NCBI RefSeq assembly: GCF_014251995.1
Contig: NZ_CP059205.1
Span: 62,001-126,000 of the forward strand
DNA length: 64,000 nucleotides
Direction of reading: 5' to 3'
Origin: Blattabacterium cuenoti
GTDB taxonomy: Bacteria > Bacteroidota > Bacteroidia > Flavobacteriales > Blattabacteriaceae
The notes under the pieces were generated by a model. That model was given only the letters and a program-made list of their open reading frames with translations, was not told where the DNA came from and searched no databases. The position numbers and the translations under genes are program-made. This document shows positions 55,751 through 64,000 of the stretch, one piece after another. The number at the start of each line of letters is the position of its first letter. Position 1 is the first letter of the stretch.

Positions 55751-56524
55751 ATGAAATTAAAACTTTATCGTCCTATTTGTTTTTTTGACATAGAAGCAAC
55801 AGGAATAAATATTGGGAAAGATAGAATTATAGAAATATCTATATTGAAAATATTTCCTGATGGAAATCAGGAAAATAAAACTTGGATGATAAATCCTGGA
55901 ATTCCTATACCTCCACAATCAACAGCGATTCATGGAATTAGGGATGAAGATGTTATAGGAAAACTTAAGTTCAAAGATTTTTCTTCATCTATTTTTAAAA
56001 TGATTGAAAATTCTGATTTAGCAGGATACAATTCCAATAGATTTGATATACCAATATTAGCAGAAGAAATGCTTCGTTCAGGAATTTCTTTCGATATCAA
56101 AAAATATAAAACTATAGATGTTCAAGTTATTTTCCACAAAATGGAACCTAGAACACTTTCTGCAGCTTATAAATATTATTGCAATAAAAATCTTATGAGA
56201 GCTCATAGCTCAAAATCAGATGCATTTGCTACGTATGAAATATTACTTGCACAATTAGAAAAATATAAAAATTTAAAAAAAGATGTTAAAGGTCTAAACC
56301 AATTTTCTCATCAAAAGAATATAGCGGATCTCGCTGGATTCATAAAAATAGATGAAAACGGAAACGAAATATTTAATTTTGGTAAATATAAAGGAGAAAA
56401 GGTTTTCGATATTTTTGAAAAAGATCCTAATTATTATGGATGGATACAAAATTCAGATTTTCCATTATACACAAAAAAAATACTTACAGGAATAAAATTA
56501 AGAAAATTTAATAAAAAATCTTAA
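55751..56524 (+). CDS. DEDDh 3'-5' exonuclease with C-terminal DUF3820-like domain
   Basis: 257 residues. Exo motif I FDIEATG near residue 13, HGIRDED and motif II YNSNRFDIPIL, motif III HSSKSDAFATYEIL with the DEDDh histidine. The last ~60 residues contain FNFGKYKGEKVFDIFEKDPNYYGWI, a DUF3820-type module. It resembles DnaQ/epsilon but acts probably as a separate repair or RNA exonuclease. It begins 9 bp after pssA and converges on htpG. Confidence 0.88.
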   Translation: MKLKLYRPICFFDIEATGINIGKDRIIEISILKIFPDGNQENKTWMINPGIPIPPQSTAIHGIRDEDVIGKLKFKDFSSSIFKMIENSDLAGYNSNRFDIPILAEEMLRSGISFDIKKYKTIDVQVIFHKMEPRTLSAAYKYYCNKNLMRAHSSKSDAFATYEILLAQLEKYKNLKKDVKGLNQFSHQKNIADLAGFIKIDENGNEIFNFGKYKGEKVFDIFEKDPNYYGWIQNSDFPLYTKKILTGIKLRKFNKKS

Positions 56525-56535
56525 AAAGATAATTT

Positions 56536-58404
56536 TTATTTTACCAAATCATTTATTTTTTTTGAGACAAAAGTAGTAAGATTTTTTCCGGTAAGTAAAT
56601 TATTTAATAAAAGTGTCAAATTCAAAGTTTCTTGAATAATTTCTTTTCTTTTTTCTTCAGATGTTTCTCGCAATATTTTTTTCATTAAGATATGATTTGT
56701 ATTTACTATTAATTGATAATACTTTTGTTGATTTTTTTCTTCTAAAACATCTTTTCCTACATCGTTCATTTCTTTAATCCTTCTTAAAAATTCTGGAAAA
56801 ATAATTAAAAAAGGAGAATCTTTTTCGGACAAATTCTCTAATTTTATGGAAAATTTATAATTTTCTATTAAATAAGTATTAATAATACTTTTTAAATTTA
56901 ATTTTTCTTCTTTGGAAAGAATCGAATCAAATTTTTTTTCTTTATTGATTAATTTATCAATATGATCTGAATCTACTCTAACGAAAGAAATTCCTTTATC
57001 ATGAAATTCTAGCTTTTGGATCAAATGAACCGAAAGAGGACTATCTAAAATTAAAACTTCAAAATTTCTACTTTTTGCATTTTCAATATAACTATCTTGT
57101 TTTTCCTTATCAGAAGAATAAAGAAAGACAAGATTTCCATCTTTATTTTTTTGTGTTTCTTTTATTTTTTCTTTGAATTCTTCTAAAGTAAAATAATTAT
57201 TTTCTACAGTAGAAAAAATAAAAAAATTTATAGCTTTGTTAAAAAAATTTTGCGAACTAATCATTCCGTATTCTACTATAATTTTTATATTTTCCCACTT
57301 TTTTTGAAAATTTTCTCTGTTATTCTTAAACATAGAATCTAGTTTGTCAGAAACTTTTCTTGTTATATATTTTGATATATTTTTTACAGATCTATCAGAT
57401 TGTAAATGAGAACGTGATACATTAAGAGGAATATCTGGAGAATCTATAACTCCTCTTAATAAACTAAGAAAATCTGGTACTACTCCCTCTAAGTTATCTG
57501 TAATGTAAACTTGATTTTGGTATAAATGAATCTTATCTTTTTGAAGATCAATTCTTTTTTCTATTTTTGGAAAAAATAGAATTCCTGTTAAATGAAAAGG
57601 GTGATCTATATTTAGATGAACCCAAAATAAAGGATCATCTAATTGATTAGGATATAATTCATGATAAAAATCTAAATAATTTTTATCATTTAATTGAAGT
57701 GGAGACTTTTTCCAAGTAGGATTAACGTTATTTACAAGAACATCTTTTTCATTGTCATTATTTTTATCTTTGGAAGATAAATAAATTTTTATAGGAAGAA
57801 ATTTGCAATATTTTTTTAATAATTTTAAAATACAATTATATTCTAAAAATTCTTTGGATTCTTCATTAATAAGTAAAACAATTTCTGTTCCTCTATCTCT
57901 TTTTTCAATTTCTTTCATAAGAAAATTAGGAGAACCTTCACAAGACCAAAATATGGATGATTCATCTTTTCGATACGATTGAGTGAATATCATAACTTTA
58001 TTAGCTACCATAAAAGAAGAATAAAATCCTAATCCAAAATGTCCAATAATATAGTTTTTAGATGTATTATATTTTTTAACAAATTCTTCTGCTCCAGAAA
58101 AAGCTATTTGATTAATATATTTTTCTACTTCTTTTTTTGTCATTCCAATACCATTATCAATGATATGAATAGTTTTATTTTTTTTATCAATTTGAATAAT
58201 AATTTTTAAATCATTTTCTAAGTAATTATCCAAATATTCACCCTCTGATTTCGAATTAACTAAGGTTTTTAATTTTAAAATAGCATCGGTAGCATTAGAA
58301 ACAAGTTCACGTAAAAAAACCTCTTGATCAGAATATAGAAACCTTTTAATTATAGGAAAAATATTGTCTGAAGTAACGTTAATTTTTTTTTTGTTTTTAT
58401 CCAT
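56536..58404 (-). CDS. htpG: Molecular chaperone HtpG (Hsp90)
   Basis: 622 residues. GHKL ATPase motifs: FLRELVSNATDA, HIIDNGIGMTKKE, IGHFGLGFYSSFMVA and GTEIVL. The middle domain catalytic arginine segment PLNVSRSHLQ is present, with a typical C-terminal dimerisation domain. Upstream DNA (58405-58486) is nearly pure A/T and shows no clear promoter element. Confidence 0.96.
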   Translation of the reverse strand: MDKNKKKINVTSDNIFPIIKRFLYSDQEVFLRELVSNATDAILKLKTLVNSKSEGEYLDNYLENDLKIIIQIDKKNKTIHIIDNGIGMTKKEVEKYINQIAFSGAEEFVKKYNTSKNYIIGHFGLGFYSSFMVANKVMIFTQSYRKDESSIFWSCEGSPNFLMKEIEKRDRGTEIVLLINEESKEFLEYNCILKLLKKYCKFLPIKIYLSSKDKNNDNEKDVLVNNVNPTWKKSPLQLNDKNYLDFYHELYPNQLDDPLFWVHLNIDHPFHLTGILFFPKIEKRIDLQKDKIHLYQNQVYITDNLEGVVPDFLSLLRGVIDSPDIPLNVSRSHLQSDRSVKNISKYITRKVSDKLDSMFKNNRENFQKKWENIKIIVEYGMISSQNFFNKAINFFIFSTVENNYFTLEEFKEKIKETQKNKDGNLVFLYSSDKEKQDSYIENAKSRNFEVLILDSPLSVHLIQKLEFHDKGISFVRVDSDHIDKLINKEKKFDSILSKEEKLNLKSIINTYLIENYKFSIKLENLSEKDSPFLIIFPEFLRRIKEMNDVGKDVLEEKNQQKYYQLIVNTNHILMKKILRETSEEKRKEIIQETLNLTLLLNNLLTGKNLTTFVSKKINDLVK

Positions 58405-58486
58405 AAAAATAAAATTTTTGAATGAAAATAATTAAAACAAATATTATATCATAAAACAAAATAAATAATATTAATTTTTATTGTTT

Positions 58487-59431
58487 TCAAAACAAAGAAT
58501 CTATAAACTTTTTTTCATTAAATTTTTTTAAATCCTTCATTTTTTCACCTATACCTAAATATTGTATAGGAATTTTAAATTGATCAATAATTCCTATTAT
58601 CACTCCACCTTTAGCTGTTCCCTCTATTTTAGTTAAAATAATAGAAGAAATTTTAACAAAAGAAGAAAATTTTCTTACCTGTTCAAATGCATTTTGTCCT
58701 GTACTTGCATCTAAAACTAGAATAATCTCATGTGGAGATTCAGGTATAATTTTTTTCATGACCCTACTAATTTTAGAAAGTTCTTTCATTAAATCTATAC
58801 GGTTTTGTAATCTCCCAGCAGTATCAATTAATACTACATCTTTTTTCTTAGATTTAGCTGATTGTAAAGTATCATATGCAACAGATGCTGGATCCGAATA
58901 CATATGTTGTTTTATTAAAGACACTTTAGCTTCCCTTGCTAAAATTTCAATTTGATCAATAGCTGCTGCTCTAAATGTATCAGAAGCTCCTATAACTAAA
59001 TCAAGTCCTTTTTTCTTTAAAAGAAAAGCTAATTTTCCAATTGTAGTTGTTTTTCCTGATCCATTAACTCCTACCATCATGATTACATATGGTTTTTTTT
59101 TATGATTTTTTATTTTTTTTTCCAAGCATTCTTTTTCTTTTTTAATCTTTAAAAGACTCTTTATTTCTTCTTTAAGAAAAAAAAATAATTCCTTTGAATC
59201 TTTATATTTTTCTTTTTTAACTCGTTTTTCTAAATTACTAATTATTTTCAAGGTAGTTTTTACCCCTATGTCTGCGGACAATAATATATTTTCTATATAA
59301 TCAATAATATTTTCTTCTATTTTTGATTTTTTTAGAAAAAAATTTTTTATTTTAGAAAAAAAGGATTCTCTAGTTTTTTTTAATTCATTATCAAATGTTA
59401 TATTTTTTTCGGATTCTTTTTTTAAAAACAT
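58487..59431 (-). CDS. ftsY: Signal recognition particle receptor FtsY
   Basis: 314 residues. NG domain with G1 GVNGSGKTTTIGKLA, ASDTFRAAAIDQ, DTAGR, and TKIEGTAKGGV. A short N-terminal charged region replaces the long acidic domain of E. coli FtsY, as in other Bacteroidota. ATG at 59431 is preferred over the TTG three bases upstream. It targets SRP-ribosome complexes to the membrane. Last in rpmB-rpmG-DUF4295-ftsY. Confidence 0.96.
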   Translation of the reverse strand: MFLKKESEKNITFDNELKKTRESFFSKIKNFFLKKSKIEENIIDYIENILLSADIGVKTTLKIISNLEKRVKKEKYKDSKELFFFLKEEIKSLLKIKKEKECLEKKIKNHKKKPYVIMMVGVNGSGKTTTIGKLAFLLKKKGLDLVIGASDTFRAAAIDQIEILAREAKVSLIKQHMYSDPASVAYDTLQSAKSKKKDVVLIDTAGRLQNRIDLMKELSKISRVMKKIIPESPHEIILVLDASTGQNAFEQVRKFSSFVKISSIILTKIEGTAKGGVIIGIIDQFKIPIQYLGIGEKMKDLKKFNEKKFIDSLF

Positions 59432-59435
59432 CAAA

Positions 59436-59591
59436 TTATTTTTTTTTAAAAAAACTATTTATTTCTTCATAAGAAATAATCTTACTTTCAAAAGTGTAAG
59501 AATCAGATTTCTTAGATTTAACTATTTTTACTGCTAAAGTCATTTTTCTTGACTTTTTTTTTTTTTTATTTTCTTTGATTTTTTTAGGCAT
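59436..59591 (-). CDS. DUF4295 small protein
   Basis: 51 residues from ATG 59591 (MPKKIKENK) to TAA at 59436-59438. The body MTLAVKIVKSKKSDSYTFES and SYEEINSFFKK matches DUF4295, a ~50-residue Bacteroidota family always found between rpmG and ftsY in my experience. It contains a run of 14 A on the coding strand (59554-59567) encoding lysines, a slippage hot spot just after the start. Function unknown; position suggests a ribosome- or translation-linked role. Confidence 0.88.
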   Translation of the reverse strand: MPKKIKENKKKKKSRKMTLAVKIVKSKKSDSYTFESKIISYEEINSFFKKK

Positions 59592-59593
59592 AT

Positions 59594-59776
59594 CTATTTT
59601 ATTTCTTTATGAATTGTATATTTTTTTAAAATTGGATTATATTTTTTTAACTCTATCCTATTAGGAGTATTTTTTTTATTTTTTGTTGTAATATATCTAG
59701 AACAACCAGGAATACCACTTTTTTTTTGTTCAACACATTCTAATATCACCTGTATTCTATTCCCTTTTTTAGACAT
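59594..59776 (-). CDS. rpmG: 50S ribosomal protein L33
   Basis: 60 residues: [40 protein letters not shown] and KYTIHKE match bL33. The zinc CXXC pairs are absent, as in zinc-independent Bacteroidota L33. Its start overlaps the end of rpmB by 8 bp. Confidence 0.95.
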   Translation of the reverse strand: MSKKGNRIQVILECVEQKKSGIPGCSRYITTKNKKNTPNRIELKKYNPILKKYTIHKEIK

Positions 59777-60008
59777 TTTTTAAATTTTTATATTTGTATC
59801 GTTTTAACACATTTTCAATTCCTATTTTATTAATAATCTTAATAGTATTAACACATACTTTTAAAGTAATCCATTTTTTTTTTTCTGTTAAAAAAAAACG
59901 TTTCTTACATAAATTAATGTTGAATCGACGTTTTTTTTTATTATTAGCATGAGATACTTTATTTCCTATCATTGCTTTTTTTCCAGTTAGCTCACAAATT
60001 TTTGACAT
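59769..60008 (-). CDS. rpmB: 50S ribosomal protein L28
   Basis: 79 residues: [30 protein letters not shown] and [15 protein letters not shown] are diagnostic of bL28. First gene of the ribosomal protein-DUF4295-ftsY group; divergent from yebC across 75 bp. Confidence 0.96.
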   Translation of the reverse strand: MSKICELTGKKAMIGNKVSHANNKKKRRFNINLCKKRFFLTEKKKWITLKVCVNTIKIINKIGIENVLKRYKYKNLKNV

Positions 60009-60083
60009 ATTATAGTTTTTTTATAAATTTCTTTTTTAAATTGCTAATTTATCATTTTTAAAAATTAAAAAGGAAAACACTTC

Positions 60084-60791
60084 ATGTCAGGACATAGTAA
60101 GTGGTCAAATATACAACATAGAAAATCTAATCAAGATTTTATAAAGTCGAAGAAGTTCTCTAAAATAATAAAGGAAATAACAATCGCTTTAAAGGAATCG
60201 GGAAGGAATAGTTTCCGTTTCAAAAACGCAATTTTGAATGCAAAATCAGTAAACATACCTAAAAGTACTATAGAAAAAGCCATAAAAAAAACTGTTCAAT
60301 TAAAAACAGATGATTATAAAAATATAAATTTAGAAGGAAAATTGCTTGGAGTTAGTCTAATTATAGAATGTAGAACAAATAATACTACTCGTACAATTTC
60401 TAATATTAGAGCTTTGTTTAATAAAAATGGAGGAAGATTATGTAATAATGGAGAATTAATTCATTTATTTCCTAAAATAGGAATTTTTCATGTGAAAAGA
60501 AAAAACATTCATTCTTCAATAGAAGAGTTTGAGTTAATGACAATCGATTTTGGCGCTAATGATTTCGTAAAAAACAAAAACATAATTTCTATTTATACTG
60601 ATTTCGAATCTTTTGGATCTATGAAGAATAATTTAGAAAAATTAGAAATATTCCATGAGTGTAAAATAATTCGTATTCCGAAACAAATAATAAAAAATAT
60701 TTCAAAAGAAAAAAAGGAAAAAATTTTAGATTCAATTGAAAAAATTAAAAAACATGATGATGTTGAAAAAATTTATTCAAATTTAAGATAA
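60084..60791 (+). CDS. yebC: YebC/PmpR family protein
   Basis: 235 residues. MSGHSKWSNIQHRKSNQD at the N terminus and IPKSTIEKAIKKT define the family; the GGRLCNNGELIHLFPKIG segment is the conserved middle. Relatives are annotated as transcriptional regulators, and recent work links them to translation of difficult stretches. Its stop codon abuts the first base of RNase P RNA. Confidence 0.92.
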   Translation: MSGHSKWSNIQHRKSNQDFIKSKKFSKIIKEITIALKESGRNSFRFKNAILNAKSVNIPKSTIEKAIKKTVQLKTDDYKNINLEGKLLGVSLIIECRTNNTTRTISNIRALFNKNGGRLCNNGELIHLFPKIGIFHVKRKNIHSSIEEFELMTIDFGANDFVKNKNIISIYTDFESFGSMKNNLEKLEIFHECKIIRIPKQIIKNISKEKKEKILDSIEKIKKHDDVEKIYSNLR

Positions 60792-61134
60792 AGTAGGACA
60801 ACCTATCGCATTATTCATTATTAATTAATAAATAATGAGGAAAGTCCGGACACCATAGAGCAACACAATGGGTAATTCCCATCCATCGTAAGATGAGGAA
60901 TAGTACAACAGAAAGGAAGTACAGGAGAAAAATTTATAAAATATTATAATAATATTATAATAATATTTTTATTTGCTGTAGTGAAATCATGTAAACTCTG
61001 TGTGGTGAAATGCCATGTATACCGGAAAACTTGCTCGGTTTAATAACGGGGGGTAGGCAGATAGAGATTTCGGGTAACCTAAATCCTAGATAAATGATAG
61101 GTATTATTACAGAATCCGGCTTATAGTCCTACTT
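60791..61134 (+). ncRNA. rnpB: RNase P RNA (class A)
   Basis: Conserved regions are seen in order: P1 AAGTAGGAC (60791-60799) pairing with GTCCTACTT (61126-61134), GAGGAAAGTCCGGAC, ACAGAAA, GTGAAA, and AGATAAATGATAG with AGAATCCGGCTTAT near the 3' end. A low-complexity TAATAT stretch at 60938-60969 fills a variable helix. It starts on the last base of the yebC stop codon, so the two may be co-transcribed. It ends 11 bp before tRNA-Ser. Confidence 0.95.
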
Positions 61135-61145
61135 TATTTTTTTTA

Positions 61146-61232
61146 GGAGAGATGGCCGAGAGGATTAAGGCGCACGTCTGGAAAGCGTGTTCACTAAATA
61201 AAGTGACAAGGGTTCGAATCCCTTTCTCTCCG
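61146..61232 (+). tRNA. tRNA-Ser (anticodon GGA)
   Basis: Acceptor stem GGAGAGA/TCTCTCC, discriminator G, anticodon stem around loop TCTGGAAAG giving GGA, long variable arm, T loop TTCGAAT. CCA not encoded. Confidence 0.94.
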
Positions 61233-61255
61233 TTTTCTTTAAAAAAAATTCTAGT

Positions 61256-62425
61256 TTAAGATTCTATATCCTTTAACTTTTTTTCAATTAAATTGCTTCT
61301 AACACCTAATAATTTGTCTATATCTTCTGATGCACCTTGAAGTTTATCTTGAGCTTGATGAAGCAAAATTCCAAATTTTTTAAATTCCTGTTTTACAATC
61401 TCTAAAGTTTTCCAAACCTCAGAAGTTCTTTTTTGAATAGCTAAAGTTCTAAACCCTATTTGCAAACTATTTAATACAGCTGCTAATGTAGAGGGGCCCG
61501 TTATAACGATTTTATGTTTTCTTAGAAGTTCTTCCAATAACGAAGAATTCCTTGCTATTTCGGCATATATTCCTTCAAAAGGAAGAAAAATAATAGCAAA
61601 ATCAGTAGTATTAGGAGGATCTATGTATTTATCTTTAATATCTCGTGACATTTTTTTTAGTACAGATTCCATATTTTTTATAGCTATCTCTATACCTTTT
61701 TTTTCTCCTTTATGATATGCTTTTTGAACCTTTTCATAAGTTTCTTTTGGAAATTTAACATCAATAGGCAACCATACAATATTTCCATCTCCAATCCCTG
61801 GAAGTTTTATTGCAAATTCTACTACAAAATTCGTATTGGATTTTGTAACAACATTAGAAGCATATTGTTCTGGAGATAAAATTTGTTGCAAAAGCATTGA
61901 AAGCTGCATTTCACTAAAACTTCCACATATTTTCACATGATTTAAAGTCCTTTTTAAGGAACCTACATCTCTTGCTAGAATCTTCATTTCTCCCAAACCT
62001 TTTTGTAAAAAAAGTAGTTGATTTCCAATTATTTCAAATGATTTTTCAAGATGAATATTTAAAGAAGTCTGGAGTTTTTCATTAATATTATATTTTATTT
62101 CTTCAATTTTTTTTTCTAAAAATTTAAATAGTTTTTCTTGTTCATTGCAAATGAAATCCAATTTTTTAGATTGGTAATCAACAATGTAAAATTGAATTTT
62201 TTTATCAATATAATCTTGAGAATCTTTTATAGACCGTGATAGTATACTTTTGATTCCTGTTAAAGAATTGTCCAAATCTATTTTACCATATTGATACAAT
62301 TTTTGAATTTCATTTTTCTGATCTTTAAATTCTTTTCTAAAAAATAATTCCAATTTTCTAAAAAAATATATACATGAAAATATAAAAGCAACAAGGAAAC
62401 AAAAACAAATGAAAAGATAATACAT
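61256..62425 (-). CDS. rmuC: DNA recombination protein RmuC
   Basis: About 389 residues from ATG 62425. An N-terminal transmembrane helix, a long coiled coil, and the RmuC nuclease-like domain with LPIDVKFPKETYEKV, DFAIIFLPFEGIYAE and ITGPSTLAAVLNSLQIGFR. A longer frame with a TTG start would run to within 4 bp of the tRNA gene. It limits DNA rearrangements in E. coli. It lies just after the initiator tRNA. Confidence 0.93.
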   Translation of the reverse strand: MYYLFICFCFLVAFIFSCIYFFRKLELFFRKEFKDQKNEIQKLYQYGKIDLDNSLTGIKSILSRSIKDSQDYIDKKIQFYIVDYQSKKLDFICNEQEKLFKFLEKKIEEIKYNINEKLQTSLNIHLEKSFEIIGNQLLFLQKGLGEMKILARDVGSLKRTLNHVKICGSFSEMQLSMLLQQILSPEQYASNVVTKSNTNFVVEFAIKLPGIGDGNIVWLPIDVKFPKETYEKVQKAYHKGEKKGIEIAIKNMESVLKKMSRDIKDKYIDPPNTTDFAIIFLPFEGIYAEIARNSSLLEELLRKHKIVITGPSTLAAVLNSLQIGFRTLAIQKRTSEVWKTLEIVKQEFKKFGILLHQAQDKLQGASEDIDKLLGVRSNLIEKKLKDIES

Positions 62426-62470
62426 GGAAGAAATTATTGATTTTGGGAAAGAAGAAAGAAAAAACAATAA

Positions 62471-62543
<73 letters not shown>

Positions 62544-62658
62544 TTTATATGGTAAAATCAACAATATAACGTTTTTCATCTAAAAAATCAAATATTAATC
62601 AATACACATATAAAAATTGAATATTAATCAACTATTTTTTTAGTTTAAATTTATTTAT

Positions 62659-64000
62659 CTATCCATTCATTGATACTAAAAATTCTTCATTATTTTGAGT
62701 TCTAGACATCCTAGATCTTAAAAATTCCATAGCTTCCACTGGATTCATGTCAGAAAGATGTTTTCTTAAAATCCACATTCTTTGTAATGTATTTTGGTCT
62801 AATAAAAGATCGTCTTTTCTTGTGCTAGAAGAAACTAAATCAATAGCTGGATAAATTCGTCTGTTAGCTATTTTCCTATCTAATTGAAGTTCTTTATTTC
62901 CTGTTCCCTTAAATTCTTCAAAAATAACTTCATCCATTTTTGATCCAGTATCAATCATAGCTGTAGCAATAATTGATAAAGATCCTCCATTTTCTATATT
63001 TCTAGCAGCTCCAAAAAATCTTTTAGGTCTATGTAATGCATTTGCATCTACCCCTCCTGATAATACTTTTCCAGATGCAGGAGCTACAGTGTTATAGGCA
63101 CGGGCTAAACGTGTGATAGAGTCCAATAATATAATTACATCATGAGAACATTCAACCATTCTTTTTGCTTTTTGCAATACAATATTAGCTACTTTTACAT
63201 GCCTATCTGCTGGTTCATCGAAAGTAGATGCAATAACTTCTCCTTTTACATTTCTTTGCATATCTGTAACTTCTTCTGGACGTTCATCAATTAATAAAAT
63301 AATTAAATAAACTTCAGGATGATTGGCAGCAATAGCGTTTGCTATTTCTTTTAATAAAGTAGTTTTTCCTGTTTTAGGAGGAGCGACTATCATTCCTCTT
63401 TGCCCTTTTCCTATAGGTGTAAAAAGATCCACTATTCTAGTGGATAACGTTGCGTTTTTTTCGGCTAATTTAAATTTTTCGTTTGGAAATAATGGAGTTA
63501 AATGTTCAAATGAATCTCTTCCTCTAACAAAAGAAGGGGATCTTCCATTAACTTCAAGAATTTTAATTAACGGAAAATACTTTTCTCCGTCTTTAGGAGG
63601 ACGAACTTCTCCTCTTATCGTATCTCCTGTCTTCATCCCGAAAAGTCTAATTTGAGATTGAGAAACATAAATATCATCAGGTGATGATAAATAATTAAAA
63701 TCAGAAGATCTTAAAAATCCATAATTTTCTGGCATAATTTCCAATACACCTTCACTGATTATAATTCCTTCGAATTCATATTCAGGAGTACGATACTTAT
63801 TAGAAGAAATTTTTTGAGGAATTACTCCACTACCAACGCCCACGTTACCATGACGATGTGTTGATAAATTGGATTCAGATCTGTCATTTTTTTTCCAATT
63901 AGTAAAATTTTTATATTTTTTTTGAAATTTTGTATTATCTGATAAATTAGAATTAGAATTTTTTGAATGTTCTTGAAAGACTAATTTTTTTTTCCCATTG
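62659..64000 (-). CDS. rho: Transcription termination factor Rho, 5' part beyond the window
   Basis: The C-terminal ~447 residues are present; the frame stays open to the right edge. RNA-binding cold-shock-like domain: [36 protein letters not shown]. ATPase: Walker [30 protein letters not shown]-loop segments ([21 protein letters not shown]). Upstream of GVGSG the frame encodes an asparagine/lysine/serine-rich low-complexity stretch, the Bacteroidota N-terminal insertion. The GTG at 63843 is internal, not the start. Confidence 0.95.
   Translation of the reverse strand, partial: NGKKKLVFQEHSKNSNSNLSDNTKFQKKYKNFTNWKKNDRSESNLSTHRHGNVGVGSGVIPQKISSNKYRTPEYEFEGIIISEGVLEIMPENYGFLRSSDFNYLSSPDDIYVSQSQIRLFGMKTGDTIRGEVRPPKDGEKYFPLIKILEVNGRSPSFVRGRDSFEHLTPLFPNEKFKLAEKNATLSTRIVDLFTPIGKGQRGMIVAPPKTGKTTLLKEIANAIAANHPEVYLIILLIDERPEEVTDMQRNVKGEVIASTFDEPADRHVKVANIVLQKAKRMVECSHDVIILLDSITRLARAYNTVAPASGKVLSGGVDANALHRPKRFFGAARNIENGGSLSIIATAMIDTGSKMDEVIFEEFKGTGNKELQLDRKIANRRIYPAIDLVSSSTRKDDLLLDQNTLQRMWILRKHLSDMNPVEAMEFLRSRMSRTQNNEEFLVSMNG

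Noticed and set aside
60938-60969. TAATAT repeats considered as a mobile or regulatory repeat
   Set aside because: They sit within the folded RNase P RNA and fit a variable helix; no copy elsewhere was noticed.

Overview
The window is one contiguous, gene-dense, very AT-rich piece of a Bacteroidota (flavobacterial) chromosome that has undergone genome reduction. The best fit is Blattabacterium, the obligate endosymbiont of cockroaches and of the termite Mastotermes. I infer this from flavobacterial marker genes and gene orders: alternative complex III ActABCDEF, a DUF4295 gene between rpmG and ftsY, a 29-residue basic protein between HU and RNase G, a GYDIA-type GHMP kinase, GldE beside MutY, DUF3127, and DnaJ with the flavobacterial zinc-finger linker. 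Intergenic gaps are short, Shine-Dalgarno sequences are essentially absent, homopolymer A tracts are long, and no mobile element, prophage, CRISPR array or restriction system is visible. No gene-free stretch exceeds about 300 bases; the longest (30802-31039 and 37204-37501) hold regulatory signals and a tRNA.

Layout. 1-1330: 3' end of clpC, then nth. 1341-5750 (leftward): DUF3127 protein, SPFH protein, DUF59/SufT-like protein and two M16 peptidases. 5899-14101 (rightward): the six-gene alternative complex III operon, which moves electrons from menaquinol to a terminal oxidase encoded elsewhere. 14199-17410 (leftward): Trk/Ktr potassium uptake and tsaB. 17432-20438 (rightward): nadE, folE, cysS. 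20430-21584 (leftward): a PLP transsulfuration enzyme. 21740-26675: ATP synthase atpBEFHAG; beta and epsilon are not here. Then trpS, grpE-dnaJ, a frameshifted mnmA, and ilvD-ilvB-ilvN-ilvC-ilvA for branched-chain amino acids. 37230-39624: tRNA-Leu, dapB (lysine/peptidoglycan), signal peptidase I. 39629-45703 (leftward): rhomboid protease, mutL, ribH, a TPR protein, gldE, mutY. 45788-48073: HU, small basic protein, RNase G, tRNA-Leu. 48142-59431: GYDIA kinase, fabD, tatD, fumC, a small membrane ORF with FtsB/DivIC, mnmG, ybeY, pssA, a DEDDh exonuclease, htpG, ftsY. 59436-64000: DUF4295, L33, L28, yebC, RNase P RNA, tRNA-Ser, rmuC, initiator tRNA and the C-terminal part of rho.

Together these serve a provisioning symbiont: respiration and ATP synthesis, essential amino acid synthesis (Ile/Val/Leu precursors, Lys), cofactors (NAD, riboflavin, folate-type pterin), tRNA modification and translation, and a shrinking DNA-repair and chaperone set.

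The most interesting signals are erosion events and unexplained regulation: an A10 frameshift splitting an otherwise intact mnmA; a sigma-54-type promoter with a 13-bp palindrome before grpE-dnaJ; a perfect 23-bp-arm inverted repeat inside mutY; DnaJ with only one of two zinc centres; endonuclease III without its Fe-S cluster ligands; MutL with a broken endonuclease motif; and a terminator-like hairpin directly before ilvD. I see no convincing wholly new multi-gene system.
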